DNA of 64,000 nt, from positions 1 through 64,000 of the forward strand of contig LADT01000001.1 of assembly GCA_000961765.1 (NCBI GenBank). Direction: 5' to 3'. Origin of the DNA: Clostridiaceae bacterium BRH_c20a. GTDB taxonomy: Bacteria; Bacillota; Peptococcia; Peptococcales; BICA1-8. How positions within the stretch are numbered: position 1 is the first letter of the stretch; every line of letters begins with the position of its first letter. Positions 46,453 to 55,249 of the stretch are shown one piece after another. The notes under the pieces are model-generated. The model was given only the letters and a program-made list of their open reading frames with translations, was not told the origin of the DNA and made no database searches. Both the position numbers and the translations under genes were made by a program.

Positions 46453-48441
46453 CTATTTAAAAAACTTTTCTTTTACCCCGTTGTCCTCCCATTTGGGACG
46501 CCCTATTGCAATTACTTCTATCCTTGTCTCAACATAGATATCCTGTTTCCAACTTGTACCTGCAGCAGTGTAAACATCATCACAGTTAACTATCAGTTGA
46601 TAATCGGCTGCCCCCGCCTTTTCAGCAGCCAAAATAGCTTTTTCTTTTGCTTGGGCTAGCCCATAATCGCTAGCATCTTTTAAATATATAAAACCCTTAC
46701 GTTGCCAAGGAGCGTGAAGGATAAACCCGCCCTCAGCCCCAGGCTTAATTAGAATTTTAACCTTTTCCACCACTTTACCGGTAGCTGCTCCAATAGCGTT
46801 AGCTATTTCCGCATGCTGTGGAATAATCAACTCAGTATGCAATTTTTCGGCGACTTGCGGCAGGTAAGCTTGGACAGGCGCACCGATTGCTATTATAGGA
46901 AATTTAACCTTAATACTAACCTCTACTGAGTTACATGTTTCAGGGTTTAAGACCTTTTCAACAAAATACATTGCGTCTGGACTGTTTTTAAGCCAGAGAT
47001 TCTTGCCTTCAAAGCTGATAACGCTTTGTATTACAGCCAGACATAGATTGTTAATTATGTTTTCCATTGCGAATTCCAGGAACTCTTTGGCACCTTTCCC
47101 CAGCCGTTTAGCCAAAATCTTTACTCCCAGCCGAGAGGCCTCTTGGTTCCACTCAATATAAGAACCGTTAGCATGGAGAATATCTGTAGGGGTTACCGAT
47201 ATTCTTGCCAACACACCAATATTAACCAGGCGCTCAGGGTTAATCAAATTTGGGTCCTTACCAAGCTTTTTAGCCAGGTAAAAAAGTGAATGGGGTGTTT
47301 TGAGAAGCTTGATAATTTCCTCTTCCGTAGATGTCAAGCTCTCCACTGCTGATTGTTTTAAAAGCATAAAACAGTCAGTAGGCTGGGCAGATAATAAATC
47401 CTGCTCATTTTCTTCTAGTTCCTGTAATTCAGCAACTAAATATGGATAACTAGAAGCCACAACTGACAATGGCCAGACCCTCTGGGGACCTATAATCAGC
47501 TTCTTATCTTTTGTGACTTGCAGATAACTATCCCCACCTAAACCATAGGTATTGATTTCCGCTGCCTGAACTCTTGTCAGCCAGCCGCCTACCATGGCGC
47601 CTTCCTTATTTACCCGCGGTACTCCTTCATGTAAGATTGCAATATCGGTAGTAGTTCCTCCCATATCCAATACTAAAGCTTCTTCCACTGCAGTAATAAA
47701 GGTAGCACCAATAATGCTGGCAGCCGGACCTGATAGGATAGTCTCAATTGGTTTTTCCCGCGCCATAGTTTCACTCATTAAACTGCCATCACCTTTAACA
47801 AGCATCAATGGCGCTTGGATACCCACTTCCTTTAATACTAGCTTGACGGATTCAATCAATTCAGCGATAATCGGGATTAATTTAGCATTAAGAACCGCTG
47901 TGACTGAGCGCTCATGAAAACCGAGGGATGTTGTAAGCTGGTGAGCACATACCACCGGCACTTCTAAAATCTCTTGAACCAAATCCCGTATTAATAATTC
48001 ATGTTCCGGGTTACGGATACTCAGGAAACCCGATACAGCCAACGCGCTGACTTCACCTCTAAAGCTGCTAATCGCCTCACGAGCTGCTTTTAAATCTAGA
48101 CTAGCCAGAGGCCTGCCCTTAATATCGTGCCCACCCCCCAAAACAGTATAATGTTGTACAGGGAGACTTTTAATTGGTTCATGGCCAATTAGTATTAAAC
48201 CAACTTCGGAGCCGCGGCCTTCTACGATAGCATTAGTCGCCAAAGTTGTTGAGAGCGCAACCATCTTGATCGACTTTAAATCTCCAAATCCTAAAGCCTT
48301 GATGCAGTTTCGGATACCAACGGTCAAATCTTCTCTAGTAGTCAATGCTTTAGCTTTTGTTTTAATTATTTGGCTCCCCGGTTCCAAAATTACACCGTCA
48401 GTATAGGTACCTCCTGTATCGATGCCCAACACTAATGACAT
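46453..48441 (-). CDS. Hydantoinase/oxoprolinase (HyuA) family protein
   Basis: The 662-residue protein has the HyuA N-terminal region (GIDTGGTYTDGVI), an actin-like ATPase core (LDMGGTTTDIAILHEG near 265) and a C-terminal domain. HyuA enzymes open hydantoin or oxoproline rings with ATP, usually with a HyuB partner, which is absent here. It sits between methyl-transfer genes, so it may process a cyclic or amide-linked methylated substrate, or serve as another actin-fold corrinoid activase. The ATG lies behind GGAGG. Confidence 0.85.
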   Translation of the reverse strand: MSLVLGIDTGGTYTDGVILEPGSQIIKTKAKALTTREDLTVGIRNCIKALGFGDLKSIKMVALSTTLATNAIVEGRGSEVGLILIGHEPIKSLPVQHYTVLGGGHDIKGRPLASLDLKAAREAISSFRGEVSALAVSGFLSIRNPEHELLIRDLVQEILEVPVVCAHQLTTSLGFHERSVTAVLNAKLIPIIAELIESVKLVLKEVGIQAPLMLVKGDGSLMSETMAREKPIETILSGPAASIIGATFITAVEEALVLDMGGTTTDIAILHEGVPRVNKEGAMVGGWLTRVQAAEINTYGLGGDSYLQVTKDKKLIIGPQRVWPLSVVASSYPYLVAELQELEENEQDLLSAQPTDCFMLLKQSAVESLTSTEEEIIKLLKTPHSLFYLAKKLGKDPNLINPERLVNIGVLARISVTPTDILHANGSYIEWNQEASRLGVKILAKRLGKGAKEFLEFAMENIINNLCLAVIQSVISFEGKNLWLKNSPDAMYFVEKVLNPETCNSVEVSIKVKFPIIAIGAPVQAYLPQVAEKLHTELIIPQHAEIANAIGAATGKVVEKVKILIKPGAEGGFILHAPWQRKGFIYLKDASDYGLAQAKEKAILAAEKAGAADYQLIVNCDDVYTAAGTSWKQDIYVETRIEVIAIGRPKWEDNGVKEKFFK

Positions 48442-48528
48442 GTTACTTCCTCCTAAGCATAACCTTATGATTTCATCCTAAATTCAGGACTTTTTCTATA
48501 TCCTAGGGTTGGAAAACCGGCTGTGATT

Positions 48529-48743
48529 GAAGGCACTGAAAAAGTCTAACAATATGAACAAATACCCAAGATTGTCATTAGGTAAAAAAACTAAGCGATG
48601 TAAACAAAATCGGAACACATGATTTTGATACCCTGCTTACCTGAGCGATAGCGAAGGATCTAGTATTTAAGCGACTTTCAAGATTCTTCATTCCACTTCG
48701 TTTCATTTAGAATGACACGAAATGGGGCTTTTTCAGTGGTCTC
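48529..48743. mobile_element. MITE-like repeat, copy A (215 bp)
   Basis: The ends GAAGGCACTGAAAAAGT and (reversed) GAGACCACTGAAAAAGC are terminal inverted repeats. The 8-bp CTGTGATT is duplicated on both sides (48521-48528 and 48744-48751). The core has GAGCGATAGCGAAGGATC and CATTTAGAATGACACG, related to the copies at 10.3 and 63.4 kb. It codes for nothing and fills most of the gap 48442-48793. Confidence 0.85.
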
Positions 48744-48793
48744 CTGTGATTAAGGGTTGCCAAAAAAGCAGGCAACCACTTAATCCTTTTACC

Positions 48794-50260
48794 TTATACA
48801 ACCGAATTCAGTTTACTTTCTGCCCGCTCAACAACGGCTCTGATCTTTTGTTGAATATCTTTTGGAAGGGGATCTGGTTCATAATTTAAGATAATATCTT
48901 TTACCTTCTCGTTAGCTACTTCAGTCAAAGTCTTACTGCCGGCAGACTGCCACATTTCATAGCGCTGCCTGTTAATGAGCTTAGGATACCAGGTTTCGGT
49001 CTTAAAATGCTTTAAGGTATGATTTTCTGCCAGGAAGTGTCCTCCCGGACCAACCTTATCAATCAAATCAATAGCTAATGTTTCATCATCGACCCGAATC
49101 CCCCGGACTAATCTTCTGGCCATACCAATAATATCATCTGAAATAGTCAAAAGTTCCAGGCTTGCTGTAGACCCATATTCCACGTAACCCACATCGTGGT
49201 TTAAGTTTGGTCCCGACAAGGCGGTCATGGCAATAGACAACGCCGCTTCAATCCCGGCTTGTTCGTCGCAAATACACGAATCAGTGCAACCGGCAGTACC
49301 AAACATGGGTAGCTTTAGATAATGGGCCATATCAGCCAGAGCAGACATCAGCAGGTTGAATTCCGGTGAGCCATAGGAGAAAATAGTAGTACTCATATCC
49401 ATTACGGTAAATACACCGCCCATGATAAAAGGTGCGCCTTCACGGGTGTTTTGGTGTAAAACCAATCCGCTGAGGCTTTCTGCCAAGCCGTTGGTCAATA
49501 CCCCTGCCATTGTTGAAGGAACTGTACCTCCTGCCATAACGCAGGGGGTGTATACTACAGGAAGGGCCTTTTTAGCGGCCAATATTAATTTGGAAGCAGC
49601 TTCCCAAGCATGCTGCAAAGGTGAAATCGGTTCTGCATAAAGGGTCATAATTGGATTTTTACGCAGTTCTTCTTCTCCGCCGGCAATGATTTCACACATT
49701 TCGATAATGTCAGCAAAACCATAAATATCGTGGGCTGTGGTAACAATGGGCTTACCGGTGTTTAATACCTGTGTTTCGAATTGATACCTATCAGAAATCA
49801 ATAAAGGAACATTTTGGACAATCCCCAAAGACATGACAAAATCAAGGTTGGGTAGTGCATCAATAACTTTACATGCCCATCCTACAGATTCTTTAGTAGA
49901 ACGCTTTCTTTCACCGGTAAATGGGTCAATGGTAAAAGGAGTGTCGGAACCTGTACCGAAATAGGCGTTATTACCTTCCAAAAGCACATCTCGGGAACCA
50001 GTACGACTGTTACACAAAGTTACTCTGTGAGGTACGGTCCTCAATGCCCGGTCAACCAGATAAGACGGAATCCTAACTCGATTTCCATCTACATAGCAAC
50101 CGGCTTTTTTCATTATTTGTAAAGCCTCATCATCATGATAAGTAACACCAGTACGCTCCAGTACCTCCTGAGCAGCCAAAAATATCTCTTCACACTGACT
50201 AGGGGAGAGAATGCTTAACATGGTACTGGCATTTGCTTTATAGTTACTTCTAGTTCTCAC
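48794..50260 (-). CDS. MttB-family methyltransferase B
   Basis: The 488-residue protein is a second MttB-superfamily enzyme. It carries DKVGPGGHFLAENHTLKHFK near residue 410 and ALSGPNLNHDVGYVEYGST. There is no amber codon, so it is of the non-pyrrolysine type. It resembles enzyme C (50951) far more than enzyme A. The upstream corrinoid gene lies 28 bp away, so B, its corrinoid protein and C form one block. The ATG is at 50260 behind AAAGGAGAG. Confidence 0.92.
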   Translation of the reverse strand: MRTRSNYKANASTMLSILSPSQCEEIFLAAQEVLERTGVTYHDDEALQIMKKAGCYVDGNRVRIPSYLVDRALRTVPHRVTLCNSRTGSRDVLLEGNNAYFGTGSDTPFTIDPFTGERKRSTKESVGWACKVIDALPNLDFVMSLGIVQNVPLLISDRYQFETQVLNTGKPIVTTAHDIYGFADIIEMCEIIAGGEEELRKNPIMTLYAEPISPLQHAWEAASKLILAAKKALPVVYTPCVMAGGTVPSTMAGVLTNGLAESLSGLVLHQNTREGAPFIMGGVFTVMDMSTTIFSYGSPEFNLLMSALADMAHYLKLPMFGTAGCTDSCICDEQAGIEAALSIAMTALSGPNLNHDVGYVEYGSTASLELLTISDDIIGMARRLVRGIRVDDETLAIDLIDKVGPGGHFLAENHTLKHFKTETWYPKLINRQRYEMWQSAGSKTLTEVANEKVKDIILNYEPDPLPKDIQQKIRAVVERAESKLNSVV

Positions 50261-50288
50261 TTAAATCTCTCCTTTCTTACCCATAAGT

Positions 50289-50921
50289 TTAGCTAATGAG
50301 TCGTTTACAGAGGTCCGTAGCTGAAGCTGCATCAGGAGCAAATCCGTCAGCGCCAATTTCCTCAGCAAAATCATTGGAGATAGGTGCTCCACCAACGATT
50401 ACTTTCACTTTATCTCTCAGACCCTCTTCCTTTAATACCTCAATTGTATCCTTCATGGAAAGCATGGTTGTGGTCAAAAGTGCTGACATTGCAATAATAT
50501 CAGGATTATGATCTTTTACCGCCTGAACAAATTTTTCCGGTGAAACATCCACACCTAAGTTGATAACTACAATTCCCGCACTCTCCATCAGCATACCCAC
50601 CAGATTCTTACCGATATCATGGAGGTCACCTTTGACAGTGCCTATAACTACCTTGCCCGCTGAAGGAATGTCACACTCGGCAATCAGAGGCTTAACTATT
50701 GCCAGACCAGCATTCATAGCCCGTGCCGACATTAATACTTCAGGCACATACATTTCGCCGCTTTTAAAACGCACACCAACAACACCCATGCCTCCAATTA
50801 GACCCTTATTTATAATGTCCAGGGGATCAATACCACTGTCTATATAGTTTTTGGTTAAATCTTTTACTTGCGCTTCATTACCAGTGATCACACTATTGGA
50901 CAATTGTTCAAAGTTAGCCAT
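50289..50921 (-). CDS. Corrinoid protein 2 (MttC type)
   Basis: The 210-residue protein shows the same helical cap and B12 domain as the one at 38.2 kb: DLHDIGKNLVGM with His101 as cobalt ligand and VIVGGAPIS near the nucleotide tail. It lies between two MttB-family genes with short gaps (28 and 29 bp) and is probably their methyl acceptor. The ATG follows GGAGG. Its 3' coding end (DAASATDL) recurs as a remnant at 52.45 kb. Confidence 0.93.
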   Translation of the reverse strand: MANFEQLSNSVITGNEAQVKDLTKNYIDSGIDPLDIINKGLIGGMGVVGVRFKSGEMYVPEVLMSARAMNAGLAIVKPLIAECDIPSAGKVVIGTVKGDLHDIGKNLVGMLMESAGIVVINLGVDVSPEKFVQAVKDHNPDIIAMSALLTTTMLSMKDTIEVLKEEGLRDKVKVIVGGAPISNDFAEEIGADGFAPDAASATDLCKRLIS

Positions 50922-50950
50922 TATTTTTCCTCCATTTCAATTGTTATTTC

Positions 50951-52432
50951 CTATCTTTTTTTGGCAGCTTCCCTAACCTCCGCTCTTTCAATGATAGCCT
51001 TAATTTCTGCCAGTGTTTTTTCCGGTAAGGGTTCTGCTCTGTGGTTATTAATAATATCCTGAGTCTTTTCCTTGACTCGTTGTCCTAAAGTCTTACTTCC
51101 GGTAGCTTTCCACTCATCGTAACGTATCCTGCTTATCAGAGTCGGCCACCAGGTTTCAGTTTTGAAATGTTTCATGGTATGGGCCTCACCCAGGAAATGA
51201 CCTCCTGGTCCAACATTGTCTATAACATCCACAGCCAAGGTTTCATCATTTACTTCAATTCCACGTAAAATCCGCTTGACCATGCCGATAATCTCATCAT
51301 CCATCACCATCAATTCCAGAGAACCGGTAGCTCCATACTCCATATAGTTGCAGTCATGAATAATGTTGGCTCCACTGAGCCCGCCAACCAATATAGAAAA
51401 AGCCGCTTCCAGTGACATCTGAGCATCAATAACCTTTGAATCAGTGCAACCACCGGTGCTAAAGCTTGGAATGTGTAAATAACGAGCAACATTGGACAAC
51501 CCAGCCGACATTAAACTCAACTCGGGTGCTCCATAAGCTAAAATGCTGCTGGACATATCCATGGTTGAGATCAGACCGCCCATAATGAAGCCTGAGCCTT
51601 CACGGACCAATTGCCCCGCGACCAGACCTACTAAACTGTCAGCGACAGAGATTAAAATAGAACCGGCCATTGTGGCAGGGGCTACACCGCCGGCAAAAGT
51701 ACAGGGAGTATAAATTATTGGAATATCATTTCTCGCTGCAAAGATGGCTTTATCGATAGCTTCATCAGAATGACGCAGCGGAGGACTAGATTCTGAATAG
51801 AGAATAATAAACGGGTTATTCTGCAGTTCCTTTATACCACCCCGAACTGCTGCCGCCATATCCACAATATCCTGGTACTGGTCAACTCCGAAACCCCAGT
51901 GGATAATCGGCTTGGTGGTATTAGTTACCAAAGCCTCAAAACCATGTACGTCAGCCAGAGTAGGCGTCACGTCCATAGGAGTACCATTATCCATTGCGTA
52001 ATCAATATTGGGAAGTGCATCACAAACAATACCTGCCCGAACTGTATCAGATATTTTAGGTCTCCTTCTCTCACCGGTAAACGGGTCAAGGGTATAAGTG
52101 TTGGTAGGCCCAGGACCATAATAAACATTATTTCCTTCTAAAAACATTGAGCGTTTCCCATTACGGTCACTAATAGCAATCCGAGAAGGAGCAGTTCTTA
52201 CCGCCCATTCCACCAAACGCGAAGGAAAACGAACCCTGTTACCCTCTACACGACAACCGCCCTTAGCAAATAGCTCCAATGCTTCTTTGCTGTAAACGTC
52301 CGCACCGGTTCTTTCCAAAGCTTCAAGGGCACCATTATAAATTTCCTCACACTGAGCATCACTTAACACCTTAAACTGAGGAGTCTGGTTCACTTCGAAA
52401 TTTGCCCTGACATATGAACTTTGACTAGTCAA
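50951..52432 (-). CDS. MttB-family methyltransferase C
   Basis: The 493-residue protein is a third MttB-superfamily enzyme, close to B (both have ERTGAD/ERTGVT, TLDPFTGERRR/TIDPFTGERKR and NVGPGGHFLGEAHTMKHFK-type motifs). No amber codon is present. The likely start is TTG at 52432, with GGAG about 9 bases upstream. It begins the 15-kb run of minus-strand methyl-transfer genes. The substrate is unknown; B and C may act on the same class or form a pair on one corrinoid protein. Confidence 0.92.
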   Translation of the reverse strand: MTSQSSYVRANFEVNQTPQFKVLSDAQCEEIYNGALEALERTGADVYSKEALELFAKGGCRVEGNRVRFPSRLVEWAVRTAPSRIAISDRNGKRSMFLEGNNVYYGPGPTNTYTLDPFTGERRRPKISDTVRAGIVCDALPNIDYAMDNGTPMDVTPTLADVHGFEALVTNTTKPIIHWGFGVDQYQDIVDMAAAVRGGIKELQNNPFIILYSESSPPLRHSDEAIDKAIFAARNDIPIIYTPCTFAGGVAPATMAGSILISVADSLVGLVAGQLVREGSGFIMGGLISTMDMSSSILAYGAPELSLMSAGLSNVARYLHIPSFSTGGCTDSKVIDAQMSLEAAFSILVGGLSGANIIHDCNYMEYGATGSLELMVMDDEIIGMVKRILRGIEVNDETLAVDVIDNVGPGGHFLGEAHTMKHFKTETWWPTLISRIRYDEWKATGSKTLGQRVKEKTQDIINNHRAEPLPEKTLAEIKAIIERAEVREAAKKR

Positions 52433-52517
52433 CTGTTATCTCTCCTTTCTCAAACGCAGGTTTATGCTCTTGAACTGCTTGCAGTTCTGTAGCTGAAGCT
52501 GCATCCGCAGATAAACC
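52425..52517 (-). pseudogene. 3' remnant of a corrinoid-protein gene
   Basis: The frame GLSADAASATELQAVQEHKP ending ITVD and a stop matches the C-terminus GFAPDAASATDL of the corrinoid protein at 50.3 kb, and 17 bases (GATGCAGCTTCAGCTAC) are identical in both. The rest of the gene is gone. The remnant overlaps the start of MttB-family gene C and supplies its ribosome site. Confidence 0.55.
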
Positions 52518-52807
52518 AATAAATTAGCACATCTGCTTTAGTACAGCTAGGGTGTCTTTAATAAATCCCCTCCTTTTGATTTTTAGTATTAGGCTGAACA
52601 ATCAGACTAGATTAAAAATTCTGATAAATTAATCCCCATTTTTTGCCTTTTTCTTAACTTATTAAAAATCATTCTTCTTTTAATAAAGATTCCCCTATGT
52701 AAGATTCCATGATATCTGGTAATTTCCTATTCAAAAGCAAAAATATTACCATTAGTATCAACAAACCCCTTACTACCAAATTATTTAGTGCTTGTGACTT
52801 GATTCAA

Positions 52808-52838
52808 AAAAAACTACAAGTAAATTACTTGTAGTTTT
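52808..52838 (-). terminator. Terminator of the exported unknown protein gene
   Basis: AAAACTACAAG and CTTGTAGTTTT form a perfect stem with a small loop, flanked by A and T runs. Apart from this hairpin and the remnant at its start, the gap 52433-52901 shows nothing I recognise. Confidence 0.85.
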
Positions 52839-52901
52839 AAAAACAAAATTTGTGTCTTAGAACCCTTACTTAATAAGTAGATATGATTTTTATATTTATC
52901 T

Positions 52902-53657
52902 TCATTCAGTAAAGAACGCTTTGCACGACTCCTCAATTATATATAGCTGTACATATTTAGACGGTTCCCCGGCTGGTCCCATATACTTAACTTCCCGGAG
53001 AAATGCATCGATATCAACAGGTGTAGAACTAACCACCATTTTAAAATTAAAGAATTCTTCAATGGGATCGCCTTCTTTTCGTTGGGCTTCCGGTCTATTT
53101 TTATTCTCTTCTTCGAACTTTTCCTTTTCTTTTTCCTTTTCCAGCAAATCCTTAACACTTATTTTTCCTGCCATACTTTTTATAGGCATCCAGGCATCAA
53201 CATTAAGTGTTTTCGTACTTTGCGAATCAATTTTTACATTATAAGCTTCCTTATCCCAGATAGGAATACCCTCATAGTCCATTAAATAAAAATCATAGAA
53301 ATACAATTCGGAATTGCCGTTATTGGTAATATCTATCTGGAAATTTATAGGTATTAACTCTCCTTCCTGATTATGGACTTTCACTTCCGAAATAGAAACA
53401 TCTACTTGACTTGCAAAATCTTTTGCTTTTTCTCCCTGATGCATGTGTCTCACTGCTCCTGTTCCCATAAAGATACTACCTTTATACACAACATCCCATT
53501 CTTCTTTGCTGAGTCTAATTAATTTATCTTCATCCAATTTTTTACCAATTTCCGTTGGAACAGGCTTTACAATATCCTGATAGTTCGCTAAAGCCACACC
53601 GGTCAGCAATAAAAATACTAACACTATAAGCACAGTTGATTTTTTCAATTTACTCAC
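52902..53657 (-). CDS. Exported protein of unknown function, 251 residues
   Basis: A clear signal peptide (KKSTVLIVLVFLLLTGVALA, cleavage before NYQ) has no lipobox cysteine. The mature part is predicted to be beta-rich around residues 90-165 (VSISEVKVHNQEGELIPINF, NNGNSELYFYDFY), similar in look to secreted DUF4352-like or Ig-like domains. A highly charged EKEKEKEKFEEENK linker follows near 185. The family is not recognised. It lies 9 bp downstream of the PPC/metalloprotease-like gene and is probably co-transcribed with it. Confidence 0.75.
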   Translation of the reverse strand: MSKLKKSTVLIVLVFLLLTGVALANYQDIVKPVPTEIGKKLDEDKLIRLSKEEWDVVYKGSIFMGTGAVRHMHQGEKAKDFASQVDVSISEVKVHNQEGELIPINFQIDITNNGNSELYFYDFYLMDYEGIPIWDKEAYNVKIDSQSTKTLNVDAWMPIKSMAGKISVKDLLEKEKEKEKFEEENKNRPEAQRKEGDPIEEFFNFKMVVSSTPVDIDAFLREVKYMGPAGEPSKYVQLYIIEESCKAFFTE

Positions 53658-53666
53658 CTCTATTCT

Positions 53667-54974
53667 TTAATATTTATTTTTATTATTATAAATATCATTA
53701 ACACATAAAACATCCCAGTATTCAATAATTTGATTTAAAATACAATGAGTATCCTCGGGATGTCCATCATGGGTGCAGTAATATACATGGCTGGCTTCAT
53801 GCCGGGTTGTATCCCAATCAAATTCAAAATACTCTGTATCTTTTACAATCATTTCATCTGCCCCGGCATAGGGAACAAGTCCCACGTATCCGTCACTGGT
53901 AGTCTGAGTAGTAAATACCATTTTTACCTGTTCAGGTGCAGTAGTCTCTACGATAGCTTCCTGAAGAAGTTCTGATAAAGTTGTGAGGCTGTTATCAGAA
54001 TCCCAGGCTACGTAATAATTTACATTGTACTGTATTCCAAAGTCACTTTCAAAACCTTCACCAGCTTGACTGACCAATTCTGTAATTCTATTCTGCCAAT
54101 TATCACCATATCTTGTTCTGAATTCTTCATCGGCAACTGCTTGAACACTTACCGGAATTATACCTACCGGAGAAGATACTTTTGTTACCCCTAATTTATA
54201 CTGTGCAGTACCATTTGACCAGCTATAATTATTAACTAAAATTCTGTATGTACCGGTAGAATTTGCAGTATATGCTATTCGTTCGGCACTTGTCTGCCCG
54301 TTTATAGACCTATCAACAAAAACACCCGAGTCATCATATAAAAATAAGTCGTAGTCATCAGGTAAGCTATAAAGATCAATAAAAATTTTGTCGCCGCTAT
54401 TTATATCAAGTACATACCAATCATGGTCATATTCATTGTCTAAGGTTGCGGTATGTTGGGTATCTCCAGGTGTTAACTGATAAGCAAAATGCAAGCTGTC
54501 ATTAGGCTCATAATTATCATAGGAATATGAGTAATGTGTGTAGAGTCTATAATTTTCTGAAGGATTATAACCAGTATAAGTAACTATTCTGATAAAATAA
54601 AAACCTTCCGCATCTTCATGGCTCAAAACCTCATAATGGTCACCATTATAAAGAGAATAACTTTCCAAACTTAACGTAGTATCCTCCAGCTTATAAAAAT
54701 ATACATCATAATCACAACCTGATGGAATATTTTCTAAATATACAGTTAGCTTTCCAAAATCATCTGAATAAAAGTAGTACCAATCTTCATCTTCAGCAGT
54801 TCCAATATTCCCTTCTATCCAGTTTCCTATAGTAATATTTGTTGCGTTGCTCGGATCATCATTCGGTTCTGTTTCTGTAGAAGCTAAGGTAAAAAACTCC
54901 TGGGTTCTTTCATCCCCATCACCCCTTTCTCGTAAATTAAAAAAACGGAGGCAAAATGTACTAATGTCGTACAT
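53667..54974 (-). CDS. PPC-domain protein with metzincin-like zinc motif
   Basis: The 435-residue frame has two pre-peptidase C-terminal (PPC) beta domains (about 35-145 and 155-260; EPNDDPSNATNITIG and YEPNDSLHFAYQLTPGDTQH). The C-terminal domain carries HEASHVYYCTHD at 392-403, an HExxHxxxxxH zinc motif like metzincin proteases. PPC domains normally belong to secreted proteins, yet no signal peptide is encoded. The ATG at 54974 lies inside a terminator hairpin, with GGAGG 6 bases before it. The N-terminus is therefore doubtful and the gene may be 5'-truncated. Confidence 0.7.
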   Translation of the reverse strand: MYDISTFCLRFFNLRERGDGDERTQEFFTLASTETEPNDDPSNATNITIGNWIEGNIGTAEDEDWYYFYSDDFGKLTVYLENIPSGCDYDVYFYKLEDTTLSLESYSLYNGDHYEVLSHEDAEGFYFIRIVTYTGYNPSENYRLYTHYSYSYDNYEPNDSLHFAYQLTPGDTQHTATLDNEYDHDWYVLDINSGDKIFIDLYSLPDDYDLFLYDDSGVFVDRSINGQTSAERIAYTANSTGTYRILVNNYSWSNGTAQYKLGVTKVSSPVGIIPVSVQAVADEEFRTRYGDNWQNRITELVSQAGEGFESDFGIQYNVNYYVAWDSDNSLTTLSELLQEAIVETTAPEQVKMVFTTQTTSDGYVGLVPYAGADEMIVKDTEYFEFDWDTTRHEASHVYYCTHDGHPEDTHCILNQIIEYWDVLCVNDIYNNKNKY

Positions 54975-54988
54975 CTTAGCCTCCGTTT
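54941..54988 (-). terminator. Strong hairpin-T terminator after the DUF2292-like gene
   Basis: On the minus strand AAACGGAGGC...GCCTCCGTTT with an inner ATGTAC/GTACAT pair, followed by a T run. It stands between the small gene and the PPC-domain gene. Its left arm contains the GGAGG, and its inner stem the ATG, of the frame that follows. Confidence 0.85.
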
Positions 54989-54993
54989 CTCGG

Positions 54994-55167
54994 TCAGCTA
55001 ATACTTCTTCTTTTTTCTATAATATCGCAACCGACTAATTTACCTTTTTGAAAAACTAAACTTATTGTCCCATATTTTCCTTCATCCGAAAATTTCTTTA
55101 TCACATCTAAATATTCTTTAGGAATAACTTTCGTTAGCTTATCTATCTGATTTTCGGTAAAGTTCAT
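54994..55167 (-). CDS. Small DUF2292-like protein, 57 residues
   Basis: The protein starts MNFTENQIDKLTKVIPKEYL and ends with KYGTISLVFQKGKLVGCDII plus EKRRS. That is the pattern of DUF2292, a family of about 50-60 residues with a Gly-Ser/Thr-Ile...Gln-x-Gly-Lys core. The function of the family is unknown. The ATG at 55167 has GGAAGTGA upstream. It is the first gene behind the c-di-GMP-I riboswitch and its terminator, so its expression should depend on that signal. Confidence 0.7.
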   Translation of the reverse strand: MNFTENQIDKLTKVIPKEYLDVIKKFSDEGKYGTISLVFQKGKLVGCDIIEKRRSIS

Positions 55168-55193
55168 TTTAATCACTTCCAATCAGATAAAAT

Positions 55194-55230
55194 AAAACCT
55201 ACCTTTCGAGTAAACCAAAAGATAGGTTAT
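55194..55230 (-). terminator. Expression-platform terminator of the c-di-GMP riboswitch
   Basis: On the minus strand AACCTATCTTT and AAAGGTAGGTT form an 11-bp stem with one G-T pair, followed by TTATTTTAT. It lies about 20 bases past the aptamer and 27 bases before the first gene. Confidence 0.85.
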
Positions 55231-55249
55231 GTCACTTTTAGATATGATA

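Noticed and set aside
43999-52432. Pyrrolysine-containing MttB genes
   Set aside because: All three MttB-family frames run full length (473-493 codons) without an internal TAG, so there is no place for pyrrolysine.
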